Shown here in pieces: positions 36,246-45,395 of a stretch of 64,000 bases of DNA. Source of the DNA: Acidobacteria bacterium UBA2999 (GTDB taxonomy: Bacteria > Acidobacteriota > Vicinamibacteria > Vicinamibacterales > UBA2999). Under the pieces are notes generated by a model. That model did no database searches, had not been told where the DNA came from, and saw only the letters and a list, made by a program, of their open reading frames with translations. Location: assembly GCA_002346475.1 (NCBI GenBank), contig DDZV01000022.1:16437-80436 (forward strand). The letters run 5' to 3'. A program made the position numbers and the translations under genes. Position 1 is the first letter of the stretch, and each line of letters begins with the position of its first letter.

Positions 36246-36280
36246 CTGTTGCCGAACAATTACGAAGGTAGATTTACAAA

Positions 36281-37150
36281 TCAGGTTCTGGGCTTCGTTG
36301 TTACGCCAGCCCGTTCGATAATTTCCGCTAAAGTTGCCGCAGCACCCGTAATCGGGAGATTGCTAATATAAAAATGGCGTGCTCCAAGATCACGCATAGC
36401 TCGCAGAGTCCGAACACAAATATCAACCGGTGTCGCACCAGCAGCAAATTCTTTCAGAAGTGCTTGCACTGGTACTGGCAAGAATTGCGCTAATTTTTGA
36501 AGCGTTTTCTCATTCGCACTGCGGTAGTAGAACACTCCAAACATCCCTGGAACCTGAAGGTCACGACTTACCATCTCTCGAATGAACCTTTCCACGGGTG
36601 ACAGGTTGAGATGACTCACAATCTGCGTAAGGTAAAACTCGCCAGTGAAATTCTTGTCGAGAAGGTACTGAACCTGCTGAGCCGGATCTGCCTGCGGATT
36701 TGCCCACCCGCCTAGAGCGAGTTTGGGTTCCCGGACGCGAATTGCCTGGCGGAGTTGCCAAGCATGTTCCACGCAACGAGGTCGCCCAATATTTTGATCA
36801 CCCCCAAGCACAACAAGTGATGGGAATCCTTGTTGCCATGCTTGCTCGGCATAAGTGACACAATAATCCAATGAATGTTTCGCCGTTAGAAACGGTACAA
36901 CATGGTCACGTTCTACATCCTGACCAAGGTTGCTTACTAGATGACGTAAGTTGTGTTCTTCTTGCGTCCCAATGGCGCTGTCTGTAAGAAATACAGGGAC
37001 ATCCGCGTGGGTAAGGCTCCGAACTGCATGGTACATATCAATCCATGCGTCCATGCCTTCGACCGGCCCAAGCTCAACCCGAGGTGGTCGCAACTCTGCT
37101 GCAATCACTGTTGCAGTCCCACGCAGTGCATGGGATAGAGAATTTTTCAT
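36281..37150 (-). CDS. Methylenetetrahydrofolate-reductase-like protein
   Basis: About 289 residues from the ATG at 37150, which overlaps the S9-peptidase stop as ATGA. A GTG at 37162 is also in frame. The TIM-barrel pattern of the MTHFR family is seen in AAELRPPRVEL (the glutamate equivalent of the catalytic Glu), VFLTDSAIG, HVVPFLTAKHSLDYC and LVVLGGDQNIG (FAD-contact Asp region). True MetF reduces methylenetetrahydrofolate for methionine synthesis. This protein is divergent and could act on another C1-folate or be only MTHFR-fold. Translationally coupled to a secreted peptidase, an odd partner. Confidence 0.6.
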   Translation of the reverse strand: MKNSLSHALRGTATVIAAELRPPRVELGPVEGMDAWIDMYHAVRSLTHADVPVFLTDSAIGTQEEHNLRHLVSNLGQDVERDHVVPFLTAKHSLDYCVTYAEQAWQQGFPSLVVLGGDQNIGRPRCVEHAWQLRQAIRVREPKLALGGWANPQADPAQQVQYLLDKNFTGEFYLTQIVSHLNLSPVERFIREMVSRDLQVPGMFGVFYYRSANEKTLQKLAQFLPVPVQALLKEFAAGATPVDICVRTLRAMRDLGARHFYISNLPITGAAATLAEIIERAGVTTKPRT

Positions 37151-39390
37151 TGTTTCGTACACGCTTCTACGCTAGATGGTGCAGTCTCTCCGATTGTCCG
37201 CATGACGAAATTACACATCAATTGCCTAAGATGATAATTAAGAGCAGGGTTGGCAACACCGTGTCGTGACTTAGGGTACACCATCAATTCGAATGATTTT
37301 CCGGCCTGCTGTAAACCATGCACGAGCTGAATCGTATTCTGTAGATGCACATTATCGTCAATGGTGCCATGAATAATTAGGGCACGTCCGTATAGTTGGG
37401 ATGCTGCCTTTGCTGGTGCTGTCTTTTCATAACCGTCAAAGTTATTCTGCGGCATTTGCATATATCGTTCGGTATAAATTGAGTCGTAGTTTCGCCAATC
37501 GGTGACCGGAGCACCAATAATGCCTGCAGCAAAGCTCTTGCTATGTGTCATTGCATAGGCTGTCATAAAACCGCCATAACTCCACCCACTCAGTGCGATC
37601 TTTGACCCGTCAATATAAGGTTGCTGCTTCAACCATGTCACACCGTCTTCAAGATCCTGTAATTCAAGCTCGCCTAACCGACCATACACTGGCCATTGGG
37701 ATTCAACACCTTTGCCACTTGCGCTTCGGTTATCAACTACCCAAACAATGATCCCGTTCTGTGCCAAAAACTGAAAGAATAAATATTCAGTGCCTCGCCA
37801 TGCATTAATCACTTGCTGTGCACCTGGACCAGCATAGGTGTGTTGATACACCGGGTAACGCTTGCTTGGATCGAAGTCTGGAGGCTTAATCATCATCGCC
37901 TCCATAAGAAATCCATCACGAGTGTTAATTTGCAGAAATTCTGGAGTAGACAGTTGGTATTGACTAAGGGCAGGAGTCGGATTCGCCTCGATGATTCGTG
38001 TCTCGGTTCCATCTGCGTCGTGCAATCGTCTCTGCGTGGGAGTACTCACGTCACTCCAGTAACCTATATATTTGGTGAATGTTGGATTAAAACTAGCTCG
38101 ATGAGTGCCAGCACGATTCGACAGCTTTTGTGTTTCGCCTGTTGACAACTGTGCTTTGTAGAGTTGTGTGCCAAGCACGCTATGCTCCGTGCCTCGGTAG
38201 TACAGACTGTCTGATGCCTCATCTACACCATAGAGAGTACGCAGATCCCATCGACCAGATGTGACTGGACGCACCAACGTACCATCTGTTTGATACTGAT
38301 AAAGATGGCGAAAACCAGACCTCTCACTAAACCAGAGAAAGGATCCATCGTTTAACCAAATGGGGTTGCCGTTTCCGTTAACCCAGGCTTGAGTTGTCTC
38401 GCGCAGGATCTGTTGATGCTTGCCAGTCATCACATCACCAAGATTGAGGTCAAGCCACGTTTGTTCCCGATTTTGTACTTGGTACGAGATTTGATCAGAA
38501 TCTGGTGTCCATCCAACATTTACGATCAGAATTTCAACGTCGTCATATTGACTTAAATCAAGCCACAACAGATCCCCGTTACCGACCTGCACAACGCCCA
38601 AAGCAACTCTGGGATTTGGATCCCCAGCTTTTGGATAATCCGTCACCTCAACCATGGGCCGGTAAGGAATATGATCAACTATGGTGTACTCCGGTACGGG
38701 TCGTTCATCGAGTTGTAGAAATGCAACGCGTGTTGAATCAGGACTCCACCAGTAAGCACGAAATCTTCCACGACCGTAAATTTCTTCTTGATATAACCAG
38801 TCTAACTTCGCGTTCAATATTTCATGGTTGCCGTCTGTAGTAAGTTGCTGTTCCTGCAGAGTTTGAAGATCGACAACGAATAAATTGTTATGACGTACAA
38901 ACGCCACAAGGTTCCCGTTAGGACTAAAGGATGCTTCTTCCTCTACACCAGCCTTCACTGTCAACCTGACTGCACGCTTATCCGAAAAATCGTAGTAATA
39001 CAGATCGTTAGCTATGAACAAAAGCGCCCCAGCCTGAGTCGGATGCAGGGTTAAACCACCAGCACGAATCTGTGCCGAAACCTCACTAGCTGTCATTCCA
39101 ACAAGTGCTGCTGCGAATTCACTCTCCATTTGTTCCACATCAAACAGAGGTTCGGTTAGTCCTGTAGCAGCATCAACAACTTGCCATTCACTTCCAGAGG
39201 AATCGTGAGAAATTGAAAGATAACGTTCTGTATCAATCCATGTGAGCGCTTTTGGCAACGCACCGGTAAATACTGCTCTCCGATCGGGATTGTAAATAGC
39301 ATCGAGCGTTAGGGTTCGTTCCTGGGCCGCTGGTGTTTCCGGAACCAGTAGCAGGAAAATCAAAAAACTGCTGAAATATTTCAAGCTCAT
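37147..39390 (-). CDS. Secreted S9-family (DPP-IV-like) serine peptidase
   Basis: Protein of 747 residues with a signal peptide (about 1-22). An N-terminal beta-propeller with repeated WSPDSTRVAFLQL-type blades (DPP IV N-terminal domain) precedes the alpha/beta-hydrolase domain: nucleophile GWSYGG in ALSGWSYGGFMTAYAM, Asp in IHGTIDDNVHLQN, and His in YPKSRHGVAN. DPP IV-type enzymes remove N-terminal dipeptides, often after Pro or Ala, from peptides in the periplasm or outside the cell. A GAGAG ribosome-binding site precedes the ATG. It is divergent from the aminotransferase gene with a 15-bp palindrome between. Confidence 0.93.
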   Translation of the reverse strand: MSLKYFSSFLIFLLLVPETPAAQERTLTLDAIYNPDRRAVFTGALPKALTWIDTERYLSISHDSSGSEWQVVDAATGLTEPLFDVEQMESEFAAALVGMTASEVSAQIRAGGLTLHPTQAGALLFIANDLYYYDFSDKRAVRLTVKAGVEEEASFSPNGNLVAFVRHNNLFVVDLQTLQEQQLTTDGNHEILNAKLDWLYQEEIYGRGRFRAYWWSPDSTRVAFLQLDERPVPEYTIVDHIPYRPMVEVTDYPKAGDPNPRVALGVVQVGNGDLLWLDLSQYDDVEILIVNVGWTPDSDQISYQVQNREQTWLDLNLGDVMTGKHQQILRETTQAWVNGNGNPIWLNDGSFLWFSERSGFRHLYQYQTDGTLVRPVTSGRWDLRTLYGVDEASDSLYYRGTEHSVLGTQLYKAQLSTGETQKLSNRAGTHRASFNPTFTKYIGYWSDVSTPTQRRLHDADGTETRIIEANPTPALSQYQLSTPEFLQINTRDGFLMEAMMIKPPDFDPSKRYPVYQHTYAGPGAQQVINAWRGTEYLFFQFLAQNGIIVWVVDNRSASGKGVESQWPVYGRLGELELQDLEDGVTWLKQQPYIDGSKIALSGWSYGGFMTAYAMTHSKSFAAGIIGAPVTDWRNYDSIYTERYMQMPQNNFDGYEKTAPAKAASQLYGRALIIHGTIDDNVHLQNTIQLVHGLQQAGKSFELMVYPKSRHGVANPALNYHLRQLMCNFVMRTIGETAPSSVEACTKQ

Positions 39391-39406
39391 AACTCTCTAG
39401 TTTAGT

Positions 39407-39421
39407 CCACTAGAATAGTGG
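39407..39421. promoter_or_regulatory. 15-bp palindrome between divergent genes
   Basis: CCACTA-GAA-TAGTGG, perfect 6-bp arms, in the short gap between the S9 peptidase and the aminotransferase starts. It overlaps TAGAAT, a possible -10 box for the plus strand. Possible operator for one or both genes. Confidence 0.4.
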
Positions 39422-39447
39422 TATGCCTCCTATTGTCTTCTCTGTCA

Positions 39448-40614
39448 ATGTTGTCCCGTCGCTTACCGCCTGATCGATTACCGAATCGCTTAACACAAGC
39501 GATTAATTTGCTACGTCGGGAGCATCAGCCGTTCATCGATCTGACTGAATCGAATCCAACCCGGGCTGGTTTTACATATCCCACAGATCTCCTGAACGAC
39601 TTCAGTCATGTCGAAGCGTTACAGTATGATCCCAAACCATTCGGACTAGCCTGCGCCAGAGAAGCCATCGCGCGAGACTACGGCCGGCGTGGTATTACTG
39701 TGGACCCGTCGAGAATCGTGCTTACCACCAGTACAAGCGAATCATACAGCTGGTTATTTAAATTGCTCTGTAATGCCGGTGATCATGTGCTTGCTCCTCG
39801 TCCAAGCTATCCACTCTTCGACTATTTAACAAAGCTCGAAGCTGTGCATGCAAAACCATATGATCTGGATTACGACAGACGCTGGACAATTAATATGGCC
39901 AGCCTAGAAAAAGCTGTTACGCCTCAAACACGTGCGTTGGTCGTTGTATCACCCAATAACCCGACAGGATCGTTCATAACGCGTGAAGAACATCTTCAGT
40001 TAATGAAATTTTGTAAGTCTCACGACCTTGTATTAATTGCTGACGAAGTCTTTGTCGACTATCCCCTCGATGAACGCAAAGAACGGGCAACGGACCTTGC
40101 GCTGCAAGAGACAGCACTTGCATGTAGTCTGGGTGGCTTATCAAAATCTATTGGCTTGCCTCAGGCAAAACTTGGCTGGATGCTTCTGGGGGGACCACCT
40201 AGTCTCTGTGCTACGGCTTTGGATGCCCTTGAACTTATTGCTGATAGCTATCTTTCCGTATCAACCTCCGTGCAAATCGCAACGCCCAATCTGCTCACAC
40301 GGGGAGCTCTGATTCGACAAGAAATCCATTCCAGGATTCAGGGTAATCTCAAAACTCTTTACCATGAAGTTTCTCAGCAACCATCGTGTCAAGCGCTTGT
40401 GGTTGAAGGTGGATGGTACGCTGTTATCCGAGTCCCAGCGACTCAACGGGAAGAAGATCTTGTGCTGGATTTACTGCAGCGCGAGCATGTTCTTGTCTAT
40501 CCAGGATACTTTTTTGATTTTTCTAATGAAGCGTATTTAGTCATCAGTCTTTTGCCCCCACCTGAAGTCCTGAATGATGCCCTCCCTAGACTTCTGACGG
40601 TTGCTTCCAGCTAA
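39448..40614 (+). CDS. PLP-dependent aminotransferase class I/II
   Basis: About 388 residues from the ATG at 39448. A GTG at 39418 is in frame but overlaps the palindrome and possible promoter. Fold-type I: FIDLTESNPTRAGFTYP, IVLTTSTSESYSWLFKL, VVVSPNNPTGSFI, LIADEVFVDYPL and the PLP-lysine segment SLGGLSKSIGLPQAKLGW. Relatives are annotated as aspartate- or alanine-type transaminases. Substrate not determinable. Convergent with glnS at 8 bp. Confidence 0.85.
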   Translation: MLSRRLPPDRLPNRLTQAINLLRREHQPFIDLTESNPTRAGFTYPTDLLNDFSHVEALQYDPKPFGLACAREAIARDYGRRGITVDPSRIVLTTSTSESYSWLFKLLCNAGDHVLAPRPSYPLFDYLTKLEAVHAKPYDLDYDRRWTINMASLEKAVTPQTRALVVVSPNNPTGSFITREEHLQLMKFCKSHDLVLIADEVFVDYPLDERKERATDLALQETALACSLGGLSKSIGLPQAKLGWMLLGGPPSLCATALDALELIADSYLSVSTSVQIATPNLLTRGALIRQEIHSRIQGNLKTLYHEVSQQPSCQALVVEGGWYAVIRVPATQREEDLVLDLLQREHVLVYPGYFFDFSNEAYLVISLLPPPEVLNDALPRLLTVASS

Positions 40615-40623
40615 GATCTGCAT

Positions 40624-42366
40624 TCACTTTTTTTCTAATGGGTGCTTTCTATTGTGACCGGCTTTGTTCTGCATGCGCGCCCACGTATCTCTGAGCGTGA
40701 TCGTGCGGTTAAAAACCAGGTGATCCTTGCGTGAATCCGGATCAACACAAAAATATCCAAGGCGTTCAAACTGATAGCACGCTCCAGTCATGGGGTCAGC
40801 CAAGCTTGGCTCAACCCAGCAGTCAGTCCGGCGATCGAGCGACGCGGGGTTGAGTGTCGCTTTGTAATCGTGGCCATCCGGTATGTCCTCTGGATGCTCG
40901 GCAGTAAACAAATGGTCGTACAGGCGAACTTCCGCGCTGATCGCTTGCGCGGCTGATACCCAGTGAATCGTGCCTCGCACTTTTCGCCCATCAGGAGCGT
41001 AACCACCGCGTGTCTCGGGATCGTAGGTGCAACGGAGCTCCACCACGTTGCCTGCTTCGTCTTTGACAACATCACGGCATGTTACAAAGTAGGCATACCG
41101 CAATCGAACTTCTCGCCCCGGTGCTAAACGGAAAAATTTTTTCGGCGGATCTTCTCGAAAATCGTTCCGTTCAATATACAACTCACGTGAGAATGGAATC
41201 TTCCGGGTCCCTGCAATCTCATTTTCAGGGTTGTTAATAGCGTCAAGTTCCTCGATCTGATCTTCTGGATAGTTCTCAATCACGACCTTCACCGGTTCCA
41301 CAACCGCCATCACTCGCGACGCCCGTTGATTCAACTCTTGCCGAACGGCATCCTCCAATTGAGCCACCTGCACCATGCTGTTCGCCTTGGCAATACCAAT
41401 ACGGTCGCAAAAATCACGAATCGCCGCCGGTGGATATCCTCGCCGACGCATGCCACTTAGCGTCGGCATTCGTGGATCATCCCAACCATCCACATGTCCG
41501 CCACTAACCAATTCCAAAAGTTTACGTTTGCTCAAAACAGTGTGCGTTAAGTTCAATCGAGCAAACTCAATTTGTCGTGGCGGGTCCACCCAATCAAGCG
41601 CCTTCAGATACCAGTCGTAGAGAGGACGATGATCTTCAAACTCTAACGTGCACAGCGAATGTGTCACTTGTTCAAACGCATCTGACAATGGATGAGTAAA
41701 GTCATAGGTGGGATAAATAACCCACTCGTTGGCACGACGATAATGTGGCTGACGTCGGATCCGGTAAATAGTCGGGTCCCGCATGTTCATGTTGGAAGCC
41801 GACATATCAATCTTGGCGCGAAGCGTCCGTGACCCATCGTCAAACTCGCCGGCACGCATCCGGTCAAAAAGATCTAAGTTTTCTTCAACGGATCGATTGC
41901 GATGCGGGCTGTTTCGACCTGGTTCATCCCAGCGACCACGATATTGGCTGACTTCTTCCCCTTGCAGGTCATCTACGTAAGCGAGACCCTTTTCAATCAA
42001 CGTGACAGCACAGTCATATAAACGCTCATAGTAATCAGACGCATAATAAAAACGATCACTCCACTCGAACCCGAGCCACCGGACATCTTGTTCGATCGCT
42101 CTCACAAACTCTTTGTTTTCAGTTGCTGGATTTGTATCGTCCATCCGAAGATTGCAGAGACCACCGTGCTCGACTGCAATACCAAAATTAAGACAAATCG
42201 CCTTTGCATGCCCAATGTGCAAATACCCGTTTGGTTCAGGAGGAAAACGTGTACACACGCGCCCTCCGTGTCGACCAGCTTTGTGGTCAGACACAACTAT
42301 TTCCCTGATGAAATCAACTGATGTTGAGGCTTCAGGAGTCCCGTTTACATGATCAGATCGAGGCAC
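40624..42366 (-). CDS. glnS: Glutaminyl-tRNA synthetase
   Basis: About 580 residues from the GTG at 42366, preceded by AGGA. A TTG at 42384 is also in frame. Class Ic synthetase: PPEPNGYLHIGHAKAICLNF (HIGH), RMDDTNPATE, YPTYDFTHPLSDAFE, and VLSKRKLL (KMSKS). The C-terminal anticodon-binding beta-barrels are complete (RGYAPDGRKVRGTIHWVSA-type region). It attaches Gln to tRNA-Gln directly, so this organism need not rely only on the GatCAB route. Length is slightly above the E. coli enzyme. Confidence 0.96.
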   Translation of the reverse strand: MPRSDHVNGTPEASTSVDFIREIVVSDHKAGRHGGRVCTRFPPEPNGYLHIGHAKAICLNFGIAVEHGGLCNLRMDDTNPATENKEFVRAIEQDVRWLGFEWSDRFYYASDYYERLYDCAVTLIEKGLAYVDDLQGEEVSQYRGRWDEPGRNSPHRNRSVEENLDLFDRMRAGEFDDGSRTLRAKIDMSASNMNMRDPTIYRIRRQPHYRRANEWVIYPTYDFTHPLSDAFEQVTHSLCTLEFEDHRPLYDWYLKALDWVDPPRQIEFARLNLTHTVLSKRKLLELVSGGHVDGWDDPRMPTLSGMRRRGYPPAAIRDFCDRIGIAKANSMVQVAQLEDAVRQELNQRASRVMAVVEPVKVVIENYPEDQIEELDAINNPENEIAGTRKIPFSRELYIERNDFREDPPKKFFRLAPGREVRLRYAYFVTCRDVVKDEAGNVVELRCTYDPETRGGYAPDGRKVRGTIHWVSAAQAISAEVRLYDHLFTAEHPEDIPDGHDYKATLNPASLDRRTDCWVEPSLADPMTGACYQFERLGYFCVDPDSRKDHLVFNRTITLRDTWARMQNKAGHNRKHPLEKK

Positions 42367-42409
42367 GCAAATAATCCTATTCAATCATTATGCCAGAGGC
42401 GTGACGGAT

Positions 42410-43579
42410 CTAGCTGTCGTCAGAGGTCTTAGGAATGTCTATCTCTCGGAGGGGTTCGTCAATTTCCGCAAGGTTTAGGACCTCTTCTGAGTCTGTACTC
42501 ACTCCTAACTTAAGCAACTTCTCTCCCTTAGGACGTACGTTTCGTTGCCACGATCCCGCTGCCTTATTGAAATTGAGTACTGCATCCTGGAGACTCTTTC
42601 CCATCTTGTTGAGATGTTCCGTATATGTTGTTAGAGAGTTGAATAACCCCTTGCTGGTTTCATGAATATCCCCGGCCGACGCTACAAGTACTACCTGCCG
42701 CCATCCGTATGCAAACGTCTTGAGCAAACTTAAAAGCGTGATCGGGCTGGCTAGCATTACTTTTTGTTTGGTGGCCTCTTCGATAAGTTCTGGGATCTCC
42801 TGAAAAGCCACACTAAACATCGCCTCTCCTGGTAGAAACATCACAACAAGCTCCACCGGTTCTTTAAAATTTTCCCAATATTTCTTACTCGACAAGTCGG
42901 CAACATGCCCACGTAAATCTTTCTTCCACTTTTTAAGGCTCTCTTCCCGTGTACGTTCATCTTTTGCGTCGTTAGCAGCCATAAAATTCGTCGTCGGTGC
43001 TTTCGAGTCTACAGCAATGCTTTGTGATGGCCTCCTCTCAGCAGACGGAAGGTAAGCAATCATGTCTGGTATATCGATTGTGCCGTCCAGTTTCTTCATT
43101 CGTTTTTGCGTCTCAAAATCACAGTGTTCAAGCATTCCTGCAAGCTCCACAACACGTCGAAGCTGCATCTCACCCCACTGGCCACTACCTTTGGTCGAAC
43201 GCAAGGCCTGGGATAGGTCGCGGGTATCTTTCTCGAGATTCTTCACATTCACTACAAGATCAGAGGCGTATTTACTTTGTTCCGTTTTGAAGGTTTCTAG
43301 GCTCTTGTCCAGGGTCTGCTGAATGGATTCAATATGTTTGCTCTGAAGCTTAAAGTCTGACTGGTTCCGTTTCTCGAGTTTATCAATTGCGTCTGTAAGA
43401 GCCGCTGAAACAATAACCTGCAACCGATCACGCTCTGCATCCTCGGCTTTCTGTAAGTCCTCAGGTGACGATATTGATTCCTCGGCCGACTTCGGACTCT
43501 GGCGGTTAAAAAACAGAAAGGCTGCAATGCCTGCAAAAACTAGAGTGGCGACAAGAAGTGCTAACGTCAAGGGATCCAT
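42410..43579 (-). CDS. rmuC: DNA recombination protein RmuC
   Basis: About 389 residues from the ATG at 43579, which has AAGG at good spacing. An ATG two codons earlier is too close to it. One N-terminal TM helix (about 4-25), a coiled coil (about 45-120), then the RmuC domain: GQWGEMQLRRVVELAGM, IDSKAPTTNF, HVADLSSKKYWENF, EPVELVVMFLPGEAMFSVA, ASPITLLSLLKTFAYGWRQ. RmuC proteins limit inversions or DNA rearrangements in E. coli and share a nuclease-like fold. The mechanism is unclear. Confidence 0.92.
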   Translation of the reverse strand: MDPLTLALLVATLVFAGIAAFLFFNRQSPKSAEESISSPEDLQKAEDAERDRLQVIVSAALTDAIDKLEKRNQSDFKLQSKHIESIQQTLDKSLETFKTEQSKYASDLVVNVKNLEKDTRDLSQALRSTKGSGQWGEMQLRRVVELAGMLEHCDFETQKRMKKLDGTIDIPDMIAYLPSAERRPSQSIAVDSKAPTTNFMAANDAKDERTREESLKKWKKDLRGHVADLSSKKYWENFKEPVELVVMFLPGEAMFSVAFQEIPELIEEATKQKVMLASPITLLSLLKTFAYGWRQVVLVASAGDIHETSKGLFNSLTTYTEHLNKMGKSLQDAVLNFNKAAGSWQRNVRPKGEKLLKLGVSTDSEEVLNLAEIDEPLREIDIPKTSDDS

Positions 43580-43600
43580 GTACATCCTTCGATTGTTTTT

Positions 43601-45160
43601 CTACTTATTGACCGCCCGGTCAACGCGTGGCTTCGGTAACGGTTTCCGCGGGAGCAGTTCGTCGCGATTTGCTGCGTGATATACAAAGGATGCAAGGATC
43701 ACCGCATTCTTCATAAGATCGTCTAGTTGTACACGTTCGTACAAGTCCATGTTTGTGTGATGGGAATGCGTACTATATTCAAGGGGATCTTGTGTGAATT
43801 GAAAACCTGGCAAGCCAACTTCGTCAAATGAAACGTGATCCGTTGCACCAGTCCCACGGATTGTGAGGGTAGTCATTCCCATGCTACGAAGTGGATCAAT
43901 CCACGCATTAAAAATAGGTCGTACTGCTTCGTTTCCTTGTAAGTAGACACCACGAATTGCACCGCTACCATTGTCTAAATTGAAATAGACGGACACCTTT
44001 TCGTGTGCTGCTGTCCGTGTCATCGTCTCTCGGTCAGCAAAATGCTCTCGGACATAGGCACGCGATCCGAGCAACCCTTGCTCTTCTCCCGTCCATAGGG
44101 CAAGGCGCACGGTTCGTCGCATTGCAAGACCTGTAGCCTTCAGGATACGCATTGCTTCCATTACCGCTGCTACTCCTGCTGCATTGTCCGTTGCGCCCGT
44201 CCCTGCATGCCAAGAATCAAAATGGGCGCCAATCAATACAAGCTCGTCCGCTTTATCTGTCCCAGGAATATCTGCAAGCAAATTAAAAGAATCGAGATTG
44301 TCATCGTAGAAATGATTCTGCACATCCAACTCGATGTGCACAGGCACTTCGTGATTCAGCGTCCTGACAAGACGCCCATAATGCTCACTAGCAACTACCA
44401 GTTGGAGTGGTACGGCGGGCGCATCAACATGCCTCTGTTGCGAGGGTCCGGTTACATGAATGCTGCCATGATCCCCACGACCACGCCCTGGCTGCAGTAC
44501 AGCAACAACACCTTCCTGCACAAAAAATTGCATGCGCCGTTGGGCGAACTTATTTGGCGTTCGGTACGCACGTGGAGAAGCAGACACTTTCTGTTCTTCT
44601 AACGCGGCAAGTTCAGCGTCTGTAAAACGTCGACCTCTAGGCTCAAAATGCGGCTTCACAACCGGAGCAGGGACAGTCAGCACAATCTTATCTTTGAGCT
44701 TGCCTGCCCACTGGCTTATTTCACTCTCATTGGTGATCACTGCCAGTACAGCTTCTGCAGTAATCGATCCTTCCGTGCCTGGTGTCCACGCTCTCGGGTA
44801 AGCTGACAACGGGTAGGGGGTTGGTGAAACAACATGGGCAATCAAGCGCTCATTTGACCACCCTCGACCAAACGGTCCCCATGTCTCTTGGCGGATATTG
44901 TCCAGGTTCCACTCACCTAGACGTTTAGTTGCCCACTCCGCAGCAACACGAATCTGCAATGAATTCGTGAGACGCGGACCGTGTATGTCAGTAAGGTACG
45001 ACAGTACCTCCTGAATTTCAGAACGTTTTAATCCCTCTTCTTTGATGCGATAAACCGCATCGAAGTCGACGGATTCCTGTGTCAAAGCAGTCGGGGCTAC
45101 AAGTGAAATAGCGCCAATCAGTACGATGACAAACAATAGGTGTGTCTGCCGAAACGTCAC
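43601..45160 (-). CDS. Secreted M28-family zinc aminopeptidase
   Basis: Protein of 519 residues with a signal peptide (about 1-27). Start GTG with a very strong AAGGAGGT ribosome-binding site. A PA-type insert lies near residues 140-285. The M28 catalytic domain follows: IGAHFDSWHAGTGATDNAAG (first His and bridging Asp), WTGEEQGLLGSRAYV (catalytic Glu and zinc Glu), LDNGSGAIRGVYL, and HSHHTNMDLYERV near the C-terminus (last His). It releases amino acids from peptides in the periplasm or outside, complementing the S9 peptidase nearby. Confidence 0.93.
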   Translation of the reverse strand: MTFRQTHLLFVIVLIGAISLVAPTALTQESVDFDAVYRIKEEGLKRSEIQEVLSYLTDIHGPRLTNSLQIRVAAEWATKRLGEWNLDNIRQETWGPFGRGWSNERLIAHVVSPTPYPLSAYPRAWTPGTEGSITAEAVLAVITNESEISQWAGKLKDKIVLTVPAPVVKPHFEPRGRRFTDAELAALEEQKVSASPRAYRTPNKFAQRRMQFFVQEGVVAVLQPGRGRGDHGSIHVTGPSQQRHVDAPAVPLQLVVASEHYGRLVRTLNHEVPVHIELDVQNHFYDDNLDSFNLLADIPGTDKADELVLIGAHFDSWHAGTGATDNAAGVAAVMEAMRILKATGLAMRRTVRLALWTGEEQGLLGSRAYVREHFADRETMTRTAAHEKVSVYFNLDNGSGAIRGVYLQGNEAVRPIFNAWIDPLRSMGMTTLTIRGTGATDHVSFDEVGLPGFQFTQDPLEYSTHSHHTNMDLYERVQLDDLMKNAVILASFVYHAANRDELLPRKPLPKPRVDRAVNK

Positions 45161-45345
45161 AAAACCTCCTTAAAACTAAGGCCTGAGTGTAGCGGTTCTT
45201 GACCGTCCTTGCGACTCACGATTGTCAAGATTTCGCCACCTAATAATAAATCGTCCTGATTTTCCTAGTTCCGGCTTGGCCCCCAATTGTTGTGGCAACA
45301 TTCCGAATATATGTTCAAATTGATACCATAAGTTCTTTGTTGGAA

Positions 45346-45381
45346 ATGTGGATAATAGGCATTGCCTCCAATCATCCACAT
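45346..45381. promoter_or_regulatory. Inverted repeat upstream of the M23 lipoprotein gene
   Basis: ATGTGGAT (45346-45353) and ATCCACAT (45374-45381), perfect 8-bp arms with a 20-bp spacer, ending 14 bp before the ATG. It could be an operator or an mRNA stem that controls translation. The 235-bp gap otherwise shows no clear gene. Its only longer minus-strand frame looks like chance. Confidence 0.4.
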
Positions 45382-45395
45382 AACAACCATAATTT

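Noticed and set aside
45176..45379. 67-codon minus-strand frame in the gap before the M23 gene
   Set aside because: No ribosome-binding site or domain. It starts inside an inverted repeat and has atypical composition.
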